Assembly (NCBI GenBank): GCA_916048095.2 | Contig: OU696581.1 | Coordinates: forward strand, 6,769,766 to 6,833,765 | DNA: 64,000 bases | Source: Sacculina carcini | Taxonomy: Eukaryota > Arthropoda > Thecostraca > Sacculinidae | Direction of reading: 5' to 3' | In this document: in pieces, positions 31,498-42,825 of the stretch | Numbering within the stretch: the first letter of the stretch is position 1 | How the letters are laid out: each line of letters begins with the position of its first letter | Program-made: the position numbers and the translations under genes | Notes under the pieces: generated by a model | What the model was told of the DNA's origin: nothing | Seen by the model: only the letters and a program-made list of their open reading frames with translations | Databases searched by the model: none

Positions 31498-32601
31498 GTG
31501 CACATGAAGAACAATGTTGAGTGGGTGAAGGTGAATGATGAATTGAAAGCAATTAAAGTTTCAAATCTGCAGCAGAAGGAATGCCCCATCGATGCATTGA
31601 ACAAATACATTACCGATGTAATCTCAAGGAGAGTGCCTACTAAAAAACTACGTTTTCGCTCTGATGACAAAGCCTGGTTCACCAACGAATGTCGCAGCGC
31701 ACGTGAATCCAAGCAGGAGGCTTACCACAAGTGGCTTCAATCACGCTCAGCCGATTCATGGAATGTCTACATTGAGGCCAGACGGCATGCTGAGCATGTG
31801 TATTCAGAAGCGGAAACACGTCACTCAAAGAAACTTGCTGAAAAGCTAACATCTGCCAATGACGCCCACAAATGGTGGTCAACGTTGAAATCATCAGTGT
31901 TTGGACATGACCAGTCTGTCCCTCCTTTATTTTCAGCGAACGGTGAGCTCAAAAGCAACCCAACAGAGAAGGCAGAGTTGCTTATGGACTACTTTAATAC
32001 CAAGCAATTTCAAGGGTCCATTCCGTCTGACGATTCATCTGTCCTCGCCCCGAAAATCAAAGGCATTGCCTTCCGATCAAAAGAAGTGGCGAATCTCATG
32101 AAAGACCTTGATGCCCACGGAGGAACAGACCCTCTGAATATGTTTCCGCTATTTTTCAAGAACACGGCAGATACTCTAGCTCCGAAGCTCAGTGCTCTTT
32201 TCAGGCGCTTGATGAAGACTGGTTCGTTTCCATCATGTTGGCGGGTTGCGAATATCACGCCCATACCAAAAGGAAGCAATTCAGCTGATGTTGCAAACTA
32301 CCGGCCGATATCAATTACGCCGATTCTGTCCAAAATATTCGAGCACTTGATATCTTCCAGACTGTCCAAGTACCTGGAGAGCAACAATCTGCTGTCGGAA
32401 AACCGATTTGCATACTGCAAAAAACTCAGCACGACTGACGCTCTGCTTACTATCACGCATGAGCTCCAGCAAGTGCTAGACAAAGGCAGTGAAGCCTGGA
32501 TTGTGCAGTTGGATTTCTCGGCAGCATTTGACCGTGTGAGCCACCAGGGCTTGTTGCAAAAACTGAGAAACATTGGAGTCGGCGGCCGCTTGCTAAGTGT
32601 T
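31498..32601 (+). pseudogene. ORF2 linker and first half of RT
   Basis: A basic linker with KAWFTNECRSARESKQEAYH and KWWSTLKSSVFG precedes RT motifs: GTDPLNMFPLFFKN, GSFPSCWRVANITPIPKG, NYRPISITPILSKIFEHL and WIVQLDFSAAFDRVSHQGLL with the first catalytic Asp. It stops at GVGGRLLSV, where the truncated I/Nimb copy is inserted; the 15-bp duplication is CGCTTGCTAAGTGTT (32587-32601). Confidence 0.85.
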
Positions 32602-33227
32602 CGTTCGTTATTAGTGTTTATGGGGTGCACCGGCCTCTGGGACCATACGGCACCCCCCAGTCTATTCACAGCCCAAACACCCTAAAATGATGGACATGAG
32701 GAATGGAATGATGAAATAATTAAGTGTGATAGTGAACAAAATGAATGTGAAAGTCAAGAAATAAAACTCAATAAATAATTATAAAAGGCAAAAGCCGTAA
32801 AAACTCAAAAATGCGGCCCTCAATGACCGCCGATTGCTCCTGTCCGAGAACATCTTGAATAGTCCGAACGGATCCAAGAAAACGTTGACGCGCCTCTGAG
32901 AATGATGGACATTCCACCAGGATGTGCTGCACGGAGAGACGTGCATTACATGCGCTGCACGTGGGTTCAGGTTGTCCGAGTAGAAAATGGCGATGTGTAT
33001 CGTACGTGTGACCCACACGCAGACGATAGAGCGCCACTTCCTCGGACCTCTTCCGACGAAAAGAGCACATCCAATATCCGATTTCGGGCTTCACAGCTTT
33101 TAATTTGTTAGAACCACATTCGTCCCAGGAGAGCTGCCAGCGAGAACGGATAAAACGATGTATAATAGGATAAAAGTCCTATTATAGGACTATATATATA
33201 TTATTATTATTCCTATTTAAGTCCTAT
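32602..33227 (-). mobile_element. 5'-truncated I/Nimb-like copy
   Basis: 626 bp, minus strand, flanked by the 15-bp duplication CGCTTGCTAAGTGTT (32587-32601; 33228-33242). The frame 33094-32768 is the Cys-rich C-terminus CSACNARLSVQHILVECPSF also found at 48292-47771, about 95% alike. The 3' UTR with GGGGTGCACCGGCCTCTGG and the 3' tail of CGAA/AACG repeats match 47612-47700. The 5' side ends in an odd palindromic filler, GTCCTATTATAGGAC, and TA-rich bases (33170-33227) absent from the full-length copy. Confidence 0.9.
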
Positions 33228-34250
33228 CGCTTGCTAAGTGTTTTGCATCGATTTCTCTCCAATCGCGTACAACGTGTTGCCATCGATGGAGCATACAGTG
33301 GCTGGCAGAGCATTGTGTCCGGTGTCCCGCAGGGAAGTGTGTTGGGTCCTATTTTGTTCAACATTTACACCGCTGACCTGTACACAACCACACGCAACCC
33401 TGTATATGGATATGCTGATTATATCACCTTGATGGCTGTAATTTCATCGCCTTCGGACAGACCACAGGTGCGTCAAACGGTCAACGACGATCTCAGCAGC
33501 GTCCTGGAGTGGTGTGAGAGGTGGAATATGATGCTGAACACTTCGAAATCTAAATGCTTGTTGGTTTCTAGGTCACGTACCGTTCAGCCTTCACATGGAG
33601 CTATCCTCATAAATGACGCCCAACTCAGCGTGTGTGATGAGCTCAAAATATTGCGAGTACATGTAGACTCAAAGCTGAAGTTTGAGAGTCACATTCGGAA
33701 GCTAGTTTGTTCGGCATCGCGGAAACTGGGAATTATAAGAAAGGATGTTCGGTAGCAGCACAATCTCAAAAAGTTGTTTTCGCTGCTTCATTTTGCCAAT
33801 TCTGGAGTACTGCGCCCCCGTGTGGTCTTCTGCTGCGGATTGTCACCTCAATCTCATCAACAGAGTTGTTAGAACTTGCAAGTTCCTCTGTGGTGACTTG
33901 GTTCTTGGTGATCTTTGCCATCGTCGAAAGGTCAGCAGCGTGTGCATGCTGTACAAGATCAAGCACAACGACCATCATCCGATGAGCAAGTCAATTCCTG
34001 ATGATTTCGTGGCAGCAAGAAGCACACGGTTTACATCCAAACAGCATTCGCAGTGCATGGCTCCAATTCGTTGTCGTACAAAACAATTCCAACGTTGCTT
34101 TCTTCCGGCCACTGTGTCTACTTGGAACACGTTGAAGGAGGAGGCTTTCTCGCAGAACAATTTGAAGAAATTCAAGGCCAAAGTAAATGAAATGCTAATG
34201 CTACTGAAAGAGCGGTTATTGTTCTTTAATGCTCCTGAAAGAGCGGAATT
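33228..34250 (+). pseudogene. ORF2 second half of RT and C-terminus
   Basis: Resumes in the duplicated target: VLHRFLSNRVQRVAIDG, SIVSGVPQGSVLGPILFNIY, then YGYADYITLMAV. The catalytic pair should be YADD; here the second Asp codon is TAT (Tyr), which would kill polymerase activity. A frameshift near 33745 separates the C-terminal block (CFILPILEYCAPVWSSAA, CFLPATVSTWNTLKEEA, NLKKFKAKVNEML). Confidence 0.85.
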
Positions 34251-34414
34251 GACTGTTGAGTCTTATCAATTGTACATTTATTCATATTTATTGTTTCATG
34301 CTTATTGTTATTTATTTTCTATGTATTTATATTTATTCTTATTTTACTCTCTATTTATTACTGTTTATCATAGGTTGTTGTTATTTATTAAATTATGCTT
34401 CTACTCAGTGTTGG

Positions 34415-34690
34415 CTGTTGTTGTTTATTGAATCATATTTATTGTTGTTGCTGTTTATTGAATCATATTTATTGTTGTTGTTTATTGAATCATATTTATT
34501 GTAGTTGCTGTTTATTGAATCATATTTATTGTTGTTGTTGTTTATTGAATCATATTTATTGTTGTTGCTGTTTATTGAATCATATTTATTGTTGTTGTTG
34601 TTTATTGAATCATATTTATTGGTGTTGTTGTTTATTGAACCATATTTATTTGTGTTGTTACTTATTGAATCATATTTATATTTATAGTTG
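34415..34690 (+). repeat. 30-bp minisatellite in the 3' UTR
   Basis: About nine units of TTTATTGAATCATATTTATT plus GTTGTTGYTG, length 27-33 bp. The unit is AT-rich and yields open frames of Cys/Leu/Asn/His that are not genes. Confidence 0.85.
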
Positions 34691-35120
34691 GATGTTTCTT
34701 ATTAAATCATATTTATTGTTCTTGATTGTTATTTATTACTTATTTATTAATATTTAAATATTTAACTCAAGTAATATTTATTCTTATTTATTGATGGCTG
34801 TTATTTACTGAATCACATATTTATTGTTGATTGTTATTATTTATTGAGGAACGTGGGCGGAGTGACATTATGGATTGTTATCGGATGATGGTTTATTATT
34901 TATTGTTATTTATATATTATTTTCTTTCCAACTCTCTTTCTAGACTTTTTTATTTTCGAACTCTCTTTCTCTCTCAATCTTTTGGGCGCTTCCGGTACAT
35001 GGGGCCACCTTAGGGTGGTAATAGTGCTTGCACTCTTCCCATGCTACTGGATTTGCCTGTACTAAATAATAGTAATAAAAATAACAATAAAGGAATCTAA
35101 TCTGTGTCCAATAATGTTTT

Positions 35121-36690
35121 CTAAAATTTTAGATAATTGAGGCAGTAAAGATATTGATTGATTGGCCTGTAATTTGTGATGACAGATTTGTCTCCTTTTT
35201 TGTATATGGGGACTACTTTTGCAATTTTCATAGTTTTTGGGAAAGTTCCTTCCGTTATTGGCAGGTTGAATATGTATTTCAAGAGTTGAACTATGAATAC
35301 TGCAGCTAACTTTATGAGTTTCATATCAATGTTACATATGTCAGATGATTTTTTATTAGTGCAAGATGATATAGTGTTGAATATTTCGTTTTCTGTAGTT
35401 GGTCGAAGAAACATGGAGTTTGAAACTGTCTTCATACTACACACATCGTATGTTTCAGTTGTTTTCAGGTCTTTTGTTGTTTCTTTTCCTATTTCTGTGA
35501 AGAATCTGTTGAATCCATTTGCAATGTAGTTCCAATCGAATCATTCACTTTCTCTGTCTTTGAAAATATATGAAGTGTTCTCACGTTTCCCTCTACCTAG
35601 AGCTTCATTCAGTACATTCCATGTCTCTTTCGAATTTTTGTACGCTTTCGATAGTTTATCCGTGTAATAATTTCGTAATAAGGATGTTAATTTGTTGCGA
35701 TATTTTTTGTAGTTGTTCTCATCCGATTTCTTGCGTGTTTTCCAAATTTTCCGATAGAGATTGTTCTTATTTTTGCAAGATATTTTCAATCCTTTAGACA
35801 GCCAAGGGCACATAGTTTTTCTTTTACTCCTTGTAGTTCTCATTGGGAAACAAGTGTCTACAATATTCAAAAACTGTTTTTGAAAATTATCAAAAGCATC
35901 ATCAACATTCGTAAATACTTTACATGTCCATATTGTATTTGCCAATAATTGAAGGAAGTTTAATTGTGAGTCTTATGTATATACTCTTTTTGCAAATGTT
36001 TTCCTTGGGTAATTTAGTGCAGCTTGATTTGATTGCAACGAATATTGGTAGGTGGTCGCTGTTCCTGCCATTATTTCATTGTTATTTATGTTTGTAAAAA
36101 TATTATCTATAGTTGTAGCCGAGACACTGGTTATCCTTGTATGAGATGATATAAGGGGCACAAAACCGTTGCACATAAAAGAGTTTACGAGGTTAGTCGA
36201 ATTTGAGCTACTCTCCATCTTCATATCAACATTGAAATCTCCAGCTACAAACCACATGGTTTTTCTGTTTTGACTAAAATGATCGCAAATGAATTCAGTA
36301 AGATGGTCGATGTTTGATGAAGGTGACCTATAAATGCATGTAAAGTTAAGATCTCTGCGGTCTACTTTGCTTGTCACTGTTATGTATTCCATGACTCCTT
36401 CTATGAGTGCTATTTTTATCTCGGAGGGATCTACAATTATTCTGTTATCTAAATATAGGGCCACACCCCCACTTCTCTTGTTTTTTCTGTGTGCTTCAAA
36501 AAGTTGATAACCAGTCATTTGATAGAGATTTAGGTCAGTATTATCGTCGAACCAGGTTTACGAGACTGCCACCACATCAGGCGACTTACCGTTGTTATAC
36601 AGACTTAAGGATTCAATCAGTTCAGTCAAGCTGTCGAAATTAGCTCTGAGACTTCTGGCATTGATATTAAGTATGCACAGACCTTGAAAA
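35121..36690 (-). pseudogene. ORF2 5' part: endonuclease and start of RT
   Basis: The endonuclease begins LCILNINARSLRANFDSL. The expected ETW motif reads stop-TW at about 36556-36560, so a nonsense change falls exactly on the catalytic Glu. It continues KRSGGVALYLDNRII, CIYRSPSSNIDHLTEF, FVAGDFNVDM and a TIDNIFTN motif. Another stop lies near 35973. A basic linker with MCPWLSKGLKISCKNKN follows. The RT starts VVPIYKKGDKSVITNYRPI and is lost to a frameshift just before the plus-strand insertion at 35115. Confidence 0.8.
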
Positions 36691-36852
36691 GACTTCAGTG
36701 AACTGAATAGTGATTCGATCGAGTAGTGATCGCCATTACATTTATTTACAATGGTATTCAGACTTAACTCATCCATTACACTATTCATATTGTTATCCTG
36801 GGAGCTGCATATCGTCTGGGTGTTGCCAATTCCACATTTCATGGTGGATAAA

Positions 36853-37895
36853 TCACTGACCATAGTCGGTTTTTGACTGAACCTTGGATATCTCCTGTTG
36901 CATAAACGGGCAACACATGGCGTTGGAACAATGATTAATGTCGTCCTTCTTGAAGCGGATGCAGTTGATACACTTGTAGTCGTTTGATGTGCAGCTTCTT
37001 GAGTCGTGACTACCCGCACACTTGAAACAATACGGCCCATCACCGGCAGATTTGGCCGCGCAATTGGCTGCTGTGTGACCGTACCGCTGACAGTGGTAGA
37101 ACGCCATTGCGTAGTATCTGTCCAGCACTTTGTAAATACCCCATTCCAGCCTTAACTTGTCTTCCAATTTTGAAATTTCTTTTCTGATCTCGGCACTGCA
37201 CTTTATCACAAAATGGTTCGTGTTTCCCGCCGCAGGTTTCTTGACTAGCACCTCCATCTTTTTTGCGTCTTCAATTTCACACAGTGTTTTGTTTTTAGCC
37301 ATCAAATTGTAAATTATTTTGTCCTCGTCCTCTTCTCTGTTGACATTACACAGCATAATTTTTGGCTCTATTTTCTTGATAATTTTCGTCGAAATATTTG
37401 TTTCGGTCCGGAGTCTCTCTGCCGCAACTTCACGTTCTTTTTTAGTTTTAAAATCCATGACGATATTTCCATTCTTAGTGAATTTTGTATTTTCAACATT
37501 CATGCTATGAATGACTGATTTCACCTTCTTTTTGTCCACTGTTTCTCTTTCTGTTGATTGAACCAGCAACAAATTTTTCCCTTTTTTGCCGCTTCCAACC
37601 ATGGACTCTCCGTACATTTTTTTGACACATAGAATGCACCTGACTCGCCTGACTTGCCCGATACACAACACTGCATTTCAGCCTTTCTTCCAACACTGTA
37701 TACACTGCTCTTCAATTTATCCACCTTTTGGCACACCAAATCCAATTTCTGCTCCAATTTGTCGTCTCTTGACATCTTTCTCATGAGTTCTTCATTTGCC
37801 GACTTCAAGTCTTCCACCATTTGTTTGAGATTCTATATTTCCTCATTCTTACTGCAATCTCGGCAAACTTTTTTCTTGGCTGTTGATGCTGCCAT
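36853..37895 (-). pseudogene. ORF1 of the CR1-like element, zinc-knuckle protein
   Basis: From ATG 37895 the frame reads AASTAKKKVCRDCSKNEE, then a stop, then a coiled-coil-like stretch (NLKQMVEDLKSANEELMR). After a frameshift a basic segment leads to an RRM-like part and three Cys/His groups: YHCQRYGHTAANC, YCFKCAGSHDSRSC and YKCINCIRF. The first knuckle lacks its leading Cys (Tyr-His instead). This layout, with coiled coil, RRM-like fold and CCHC knuckles, is the gag-like RNA-binding ORF1 of CR1/Jockey-group elements. It is inactive because of the stop and frameshift. Confidence 0.7.
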
Positions 37896-38046
37896 TTTCC
37901 GTTTTTTTATTGACAAAATTTCAGAATTCAGGATATTTTTTGTATATAAAAAAACAAACTTTCACTCAAGTAAGACTATGAAAACCAACACTTTTACAGG
38001 AGCAATAAAACACGTCTACACTGTCCGAGCGATAAACGCAAACGAT

Positions 38047-38116
38047 GTGTGCGTGTTTGAAGTGTGGGCGCATTGTTCCGTCTTTTGGTTTGTTTTTCTT
38101 GAATATATTTGCCACA
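38047..38116 (+). repeat. 5' LTR, last 70 bp
   Basis: GTGTGCGTGTTTGAAGTGTG through TTTGCCACA; matches 42942-43011. This shows that 28152-38046 is an insertion within the LTR. Confidence 0.92.
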
Positions 38117-38128
38117 AGCTATTCCGGC
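38117..38128 (+). other. Putative primer-binding site next to the 5' LTR
   Basis: AGCTATTCCGGC directly follows the LTR end; the reverse complement GCCGGAATAGCT matches 11 of the first 12 bases of tRNA-Phe. Same position and nearly same sequence as 16031-16042. Confidence 0.5.
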
Positions 38129-38199
38129 ATTTTGAGTAAAATAATTGAGAAATAATCTAACCATTGATTGTACAGAATTTGGAAGTCAAAAAATGGATC

Positions 38200-39867
38200 T
38201 CACTCTGGTACAGGTGATACAGATCTTGGTGTATCTGATCCGCCAGTTGGAGCTGTCTGCGTGTTCAATTGAGGCGTCTCCAGGGAAGTCTGCTTCGGAA
38301 CTGGGTTGTAGGATGATGTTACGTTTGGAAACACGGTGGGGTATGCTCTTTGAAGAAGAAATCCCAGTGTTCCCTCCTTGAAGTCTCTGGATGTGGCGGT
38401 TGGAGCCAGGAGACTGGATATGGAGGTCATAAACTCCGCCTCTGTCAAACCACAGAATCTCTTCTCATCCTTGTTGTTGCATACCTGTTGGGACTGTGAC
38501 AAGATTTGTCTGACCAGCCACCAGTGGGTTTCTTCCGCTGTCAATCCTTCAGCATTTTCGAGGGTGACAACGGGTCTGAACTGTTCCCCAATATCTCAAC
38601 TTACACCCGGCGCGACCAGTGTTGTGCTCCCCGTCATCATTTCATCTCGCTCGTACTGTGTCGACGTAGATGAAATTATGTTAGTCAAGATGTACGCTCT
38701 TTCAGTTTGGATACGCAGAGTGGGTATGAAACCTCACACCATCCATGCAAGATATTATGACGCACATTCTGAAAGGCGTGGATCAGGAAAAGCTGGGCGG
38801 ACGGTGTCTTATTGTTTTTGCACGAGAATCCGATGTAGGGGCACCCGAGCATCGAGAAGTACAAAAAGATCAGGTTTCCTCCTGGCTTCAGATCGTCTGA
38901 GAACATCTCGAGCTTGGTGTACAGCTCCTTCATGTCCCGGGAGGACAAGGTGGTCATGATGCACCAGGGGGAGATACCATAATCGTTTAAGGCAACGATA
39001 GAGGAGAACAACGAATTGTGCAGACCGGTCAATGCACACATGCCGAACTCCAGAGCACCTGCTCTTTGAAGAAGACATCCCAGTGTTCCCTCCTTGAAGA
39101 CTCTGGATGTGGCGGTTGGAGCCAGGAGACTGGATATGGAGGTCATAAAGTCCGCCTTTGTCAAACCACAGCATCTCTTCTCATCCTTTTTATTCGTTGT
39201 TGCATACCTGTTGGGACTGTGACAAAATTTGTCTGACCAGCCACCAGTGGTTTTCTTCCGCTGTCAATCCTTCAGCATTTTCAAGGGTGACAACGGGTGT
39301 GAACTGTTCCCCCATATCTAGACTTACACCCGGCGCGACCAGTGTTGTGCTCTCCGTCATCATTTCATCTCGTTCATACTGTGTCGACGTAGATGAAATG
39401 GGGTTAGTCCAGATGTAAGCTCTTTCACTTTGGATACGCAGAGTGGGTATGGGAACCTCACACCATCCATGCAAGATATTGCGACGTACATTCTGAAAGG
39501 CGTGGATCAGGAAAAGCTGGGCGGACGGTGTCTTGTTGTGTTTTGACGATAACCCGGTGTAGGGGCACCCGAGCATCGAGAAGTACAAACAGATCAGGTT
39601 TCCTCCTGGCTTAAGATCGTCTGAGATCATCTCGAGCTTGGTGTACAGCTCCTTCATGTCCCGGGAGTACCAGGTGGTCATGATGCACCAGGAGGAGATA
39701 CCATAATCGTTGAAGGCAACGATAGAGGAGAACAGCGAGTTGTGCAGACCGGTCAATGCACACATGCCGAACGCCAGAGCACCTGACAGTATGATCTTGA
39801 AGTGTCTCAGAGACAAGTAGTAAATGGCCACACAGGCCTGAAGATCCTTAGATTTAAACACGGTCAA
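38200..39867 (-). pseudogene. Nucleoprotein-like sequence of a negative-strand RNA virus (endogenous viral element), duplicated and broken
   Basis: Minus strand, three frames (39867-39190, 39164-38685, 38544-38200). The second repeats the core of the first: a tandem duplication of about 717 bp. The protein is helix-rich and cysteine-poor. Its central part, with an alanine/glycine-rich helix, a Tyr/Trp-rich segment and a Ser-Pro-containing loop before a long helix, gives the impression of the C-lobe of Mononegavirales nucleoproteins (rhabdo-, chu- or lispivirus-like), which coat viral RNA. An 8-nt insertion near 39185 and frameshifts break it. It replaces the gag region of the LTR element, in reverse orientation. 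No catalytic motif anchors this call, so an unrelated protein is possible. Confidence 0.42.
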
Positions 39868-40021
39868 TTTGCCACTCAGTTATTTTAGTCTATTGTCAGG
39901 AACAACGGATTTGCTGAGTAGAGACCCCTCTCTTCCACAGTTCCGATCTATATTCAGTTTTCTCATCCCCATCATGATGAGATACTCTCACCATTATTGA
40001 CGCAAGTCCAAACCACTGATC

Positions 40022-40399
40022 TTGTTGATTGAGCTTTGCAAAGCCCCGTCTCTACCATACGAGATCTACTTGGGCTCAGATGCCAGAGCGTCCAGCCAGC
40101 CTCCAACGGTGATCTTCCCAATATCGCTGACTACACGCCTGGACACTGTAGATAATCAGTTGATGCGAGTCAGGGACAGCCCCATCACATGCGAAGACCT
40201 CTGCACGCTTCTCACAGGGTATCTGTACAACGGAGATGAGACAATAGGCATGAGCAGAGAGAAATACGGTCTAGCAGAGGGTCATAATCAACTAAGAGAC
40301 CAAGGTGTCGTGTTAATCTATCCGGTTCTCGATTTGGAATCTCCACCAGAAATAACCGAATTGTCACCTGTGGCAGTCAATCAACAAGATCAGTGTTGA
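40022..40399 (+). pseudogene. Possible N-terminal piece of the same virus-like nucleoprotein, inverted
   Basis: 125 codons on the plus strand, immediately right of the minus-strand pieces, with similar base composition and no match to gag. It could be the N-lobe of the same protein, separated from the C-lobe by an inversion. It ends at TGA 40397-40399. The sequence 39900-40021 between them has no open frame. The call depends on the neighbouring one. Confidence 0.3.
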
Positions 40400-40472
40400 A
40401 CCATGTTGCGTTTTTATTTATTGGTAGACGGTTTTGTTGTATACTGTGATACTGTAAATATGATCGTGAGGT

Positions 40473-42789
40473 TGAACGCTGGATAAGTCTCGACTGGCTA
40501 AAACCGTTTGACGAATCTGTTCTTGGTCCGGCTAAAGGACTCATTCCCATGATGACCGTCCAGCAAAGAAATGGAGAAAAGGTGCGTCATGTAATGGATT
40601 ACAGGGAGCTGAATCAGCATCTTGACGCTCATACGGCCGATGCTGATGTGTGTTCGGAAAAATTGAGGTATTGGAGATGTCGTGGAGACAGGGTTTCGGT
40701 GGTCGACCTGAATGACGCATATCTTCAATTGAAAGTTGATAGTTCATTGTGGTCCTACCAGACAGTAATCTATCGCGGTCAAAGATTTTGCTTGACGAGG
40801 CTAGGTTTTGGTCTTTCAATTGCTCCAATGGTAATGAAAACTGTTTTGGCGGCTGTGTTGAAGATGAGAGACGACATTTACAGAGATACTTCTTATTAAG
40901 ATTATTTACAGAGATGTTGACGACATACTTGTGGATGAAAGCATTGTGTCGCCAACCACTGTAGTGGATCACTTACGAAGGTACGGTTTGGTTTGCAAGC
41001 CACCTGTGCGCATTTACGACGGTGCCAAAGTATTAGGTGCACGCGTTGGCAGAGAAGACGGGGTAGTAATGTGGAGAAGAGATCAACAGATTCCCGAGGT
41101 GCCAACAAAACTTACTAGGCGCTCATTGTTTTCCTGGTGTGGCAGAGTAATCAGTCACCTCCCGGTATGTGGTTTCCTTCGACCAGCGTGTTCCTACATA
41201 AAACGTCGAGCCACGGCGGCCACCACTACATGGGATGAAGAAGTTGAAGACGCTAGTGTAAGATCGTTAGTGGATGATCTGTATGAGCGATCGAGGAGTA
41301 ACGATCCAACTAAAGGCAGCTGGCAAGTGAAAAATAATGAAGCTACTCTCTGGGTGGATGCCAGTTCGTTAGCGCTTGGTGTCGCTCTTGAGGTTGATGG
41401 CGACATAATTGAAGATTCTTCTTGGCTGCGTCAGAACCAGGACGCCCATATTAACATGGCCGAATTAGACGCTGCGCTAAAAGGTATGAGCTTAGCAGTT
41501 GCCTGGCAGATTAAAAAGATTCACCTTATGACTGATTCCAGTTCGGTTTACCACTGGCTTAATGATGCTGTGTCAGGGAAAGCCAGACTGCGAACCAAAG
41601 CGTCAGGTGAGCTACTGATTCGGAGGCGGATTTCAACGTTCCAATCAATTGTGGAAGAATATGGCTTATCGGTGTTTGTACATTTGGTAAAGTCGGCAGA
41701 CAATAGAGCCGATATTTTGAGTAGAGTTCCACAATCATGGTTGCGCAACAATAACAACGAACGTGCACCATTACAAACGTGTTTGCCTGTTACAGCTGCT
41801 TGTGCCGGGAATGATGTATTGTCTGAGGTGTCAAGAATTAATCACGAAACAGGTCATCCCGGCGTTCGCCGTACTTACTATTTTGTGAGAAGAGCAAAGT
41901 TGGCCGCTAATCGCAGGCAAGTGGCTCAGGTTGTCTCCCAGTGTCAGACTTGTAAATCAATAGATCCTGCACCAGTGAAGTGGAGGGCAGGTAAACTCAG
42001 CGTGGAGAAAACGTGACAGCGACTGGGAGTTGATATAACACACTATGGAGGACAACATTATTTGACGGTGATTGATCCTTCGAGATACAGCATATGGCGG
42101 TGCCTGAGGAGGCAAGACTCGACGTGTGTGAGACAACAATTGGAGGTTATCTTTTTTGAGCGTGGCGCACCGGAACAATTGTTATTAGATAATGATACAG
42201 CTTTCCGGAGTCGAGAGTTCCGATCGTGTGCTTCTGAATGGAACATACTTTTGCACTTCAGATGCGCATACCGGCCTTCGGGCAACGGGATCACTGAACG
42301 ATGACATCGTACTGTGAAAACGGTAGCAGCCAGGAAAGGTTGTTCCATTCCAGAGACTGTCTACATATACAACGTGACACCCATGGAACCGGCAGATTCG
42401 ACATCCTCACCGGCTGAACGATTGTATAACTACGAGATAAGGATTAGAGGTGTAGATCGGCGTGACGTAGCCCCAGCTGATAGGGAAGACATATCGTGTC
42501 GTTATGAAGTTGGTGATAGTGTTTGGGTGAGACCGCCTGGTGTGCGTTGTCATGAGCGATACGAGAAAGGAATGGTCACCAAGATTATGTCGCAAAATGG
42601 TGTTGAAGTGAATGGTATGCCCAGGCACATTCGCGATCTGCGACCGAGGATGAGGACCATTTTCGTAAAACAGCCGAAGAAGAAGACCTGAGAATTGTCG
42701 TAGAACGTGAAAAGGACAATAATGATGATCTACAACCATTGAGAAGGTCTGAACGTGTGAGAAGACCTCAACGATATGGTTGCGATTAA
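40473..42789 (+). pseudogene. Pol: RT, RNase H and integrase of the LTR element
   Basis: The RT starts VERWISLDWLKPFDESV and has VRHVMDYRELNQHLDAH, VSVVDLNDAYLQLKV and RLGFGLSIAPMV. A 19-bp insertion (about 40898-40916) splits the active-site YVDD between Tyr and Val and shifts the frame. Then DDILVDES, the RNase H (LWVDASSLALGVALE, NMAELDAALKG, MTDSSSVYHWL, DNRADILSRV), a zinc region (HETGHPGVRRTY; CQTCKS) and the integrase (GVDITHYGG, LLLDNDTAF, GNGITER). In-frame TGA codons lie at 42014-42016 and 42302-42304. A last frameshift precedes the basic end RRSERVRRPQRYG. No protease or gag is found. Confidence 0.88.
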
Positions 42790-42825
42790 ATGAAAGATAA
42801 CATCCGGTATGTTATCTGGGGGGAG

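Larger units (their letters stand above)
29772..35107 (+). mobile_element. CR1-like retrotransposon with 2A-like peptide, inserted in the minus-strand element
   Basis: 5,336 bp flanked by the 8-bp duplication CCAATAAT (29764-29771 and 35108-35115), which lies inside the RT frame of the host element. Plus-strand order: long 5' leader, hydrophobic segment with a 2A-like motif, endonuclease, RT, C-terminal block, a 3' UTR with a 30-bp minisatellite, and an end near AACAATAAAGGAATC. It is itself interrupted at 32602-33227. Coding is broken in several places. Confidence 0.85.
28152..38046 (-). mobile_element. CR1-like non-LTR retrotransposon inserted in the 5' LTR
   Basis: Minus strand: ORF1 (37895-36853), ORF2 endonuclease-RT in two blocks (36690-35121 and 29771-28565), and a 3' tail AAATAAATGAAATGAAAATG at 28171-28152. 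About 4.55 kb once the 5.3-kb plus-strand insertion (29772-35115) is taken out. Both ORFs carry stops and frameshifts. No clear target duplication was found. Confidence 0.85.

Noticed and set aside
34256..34757. Cys/Leu/His/Asn repeat frames
   Set aside because: They come from the 30-bp minisatellite in the 3' UTR of the 2A-bearing element.
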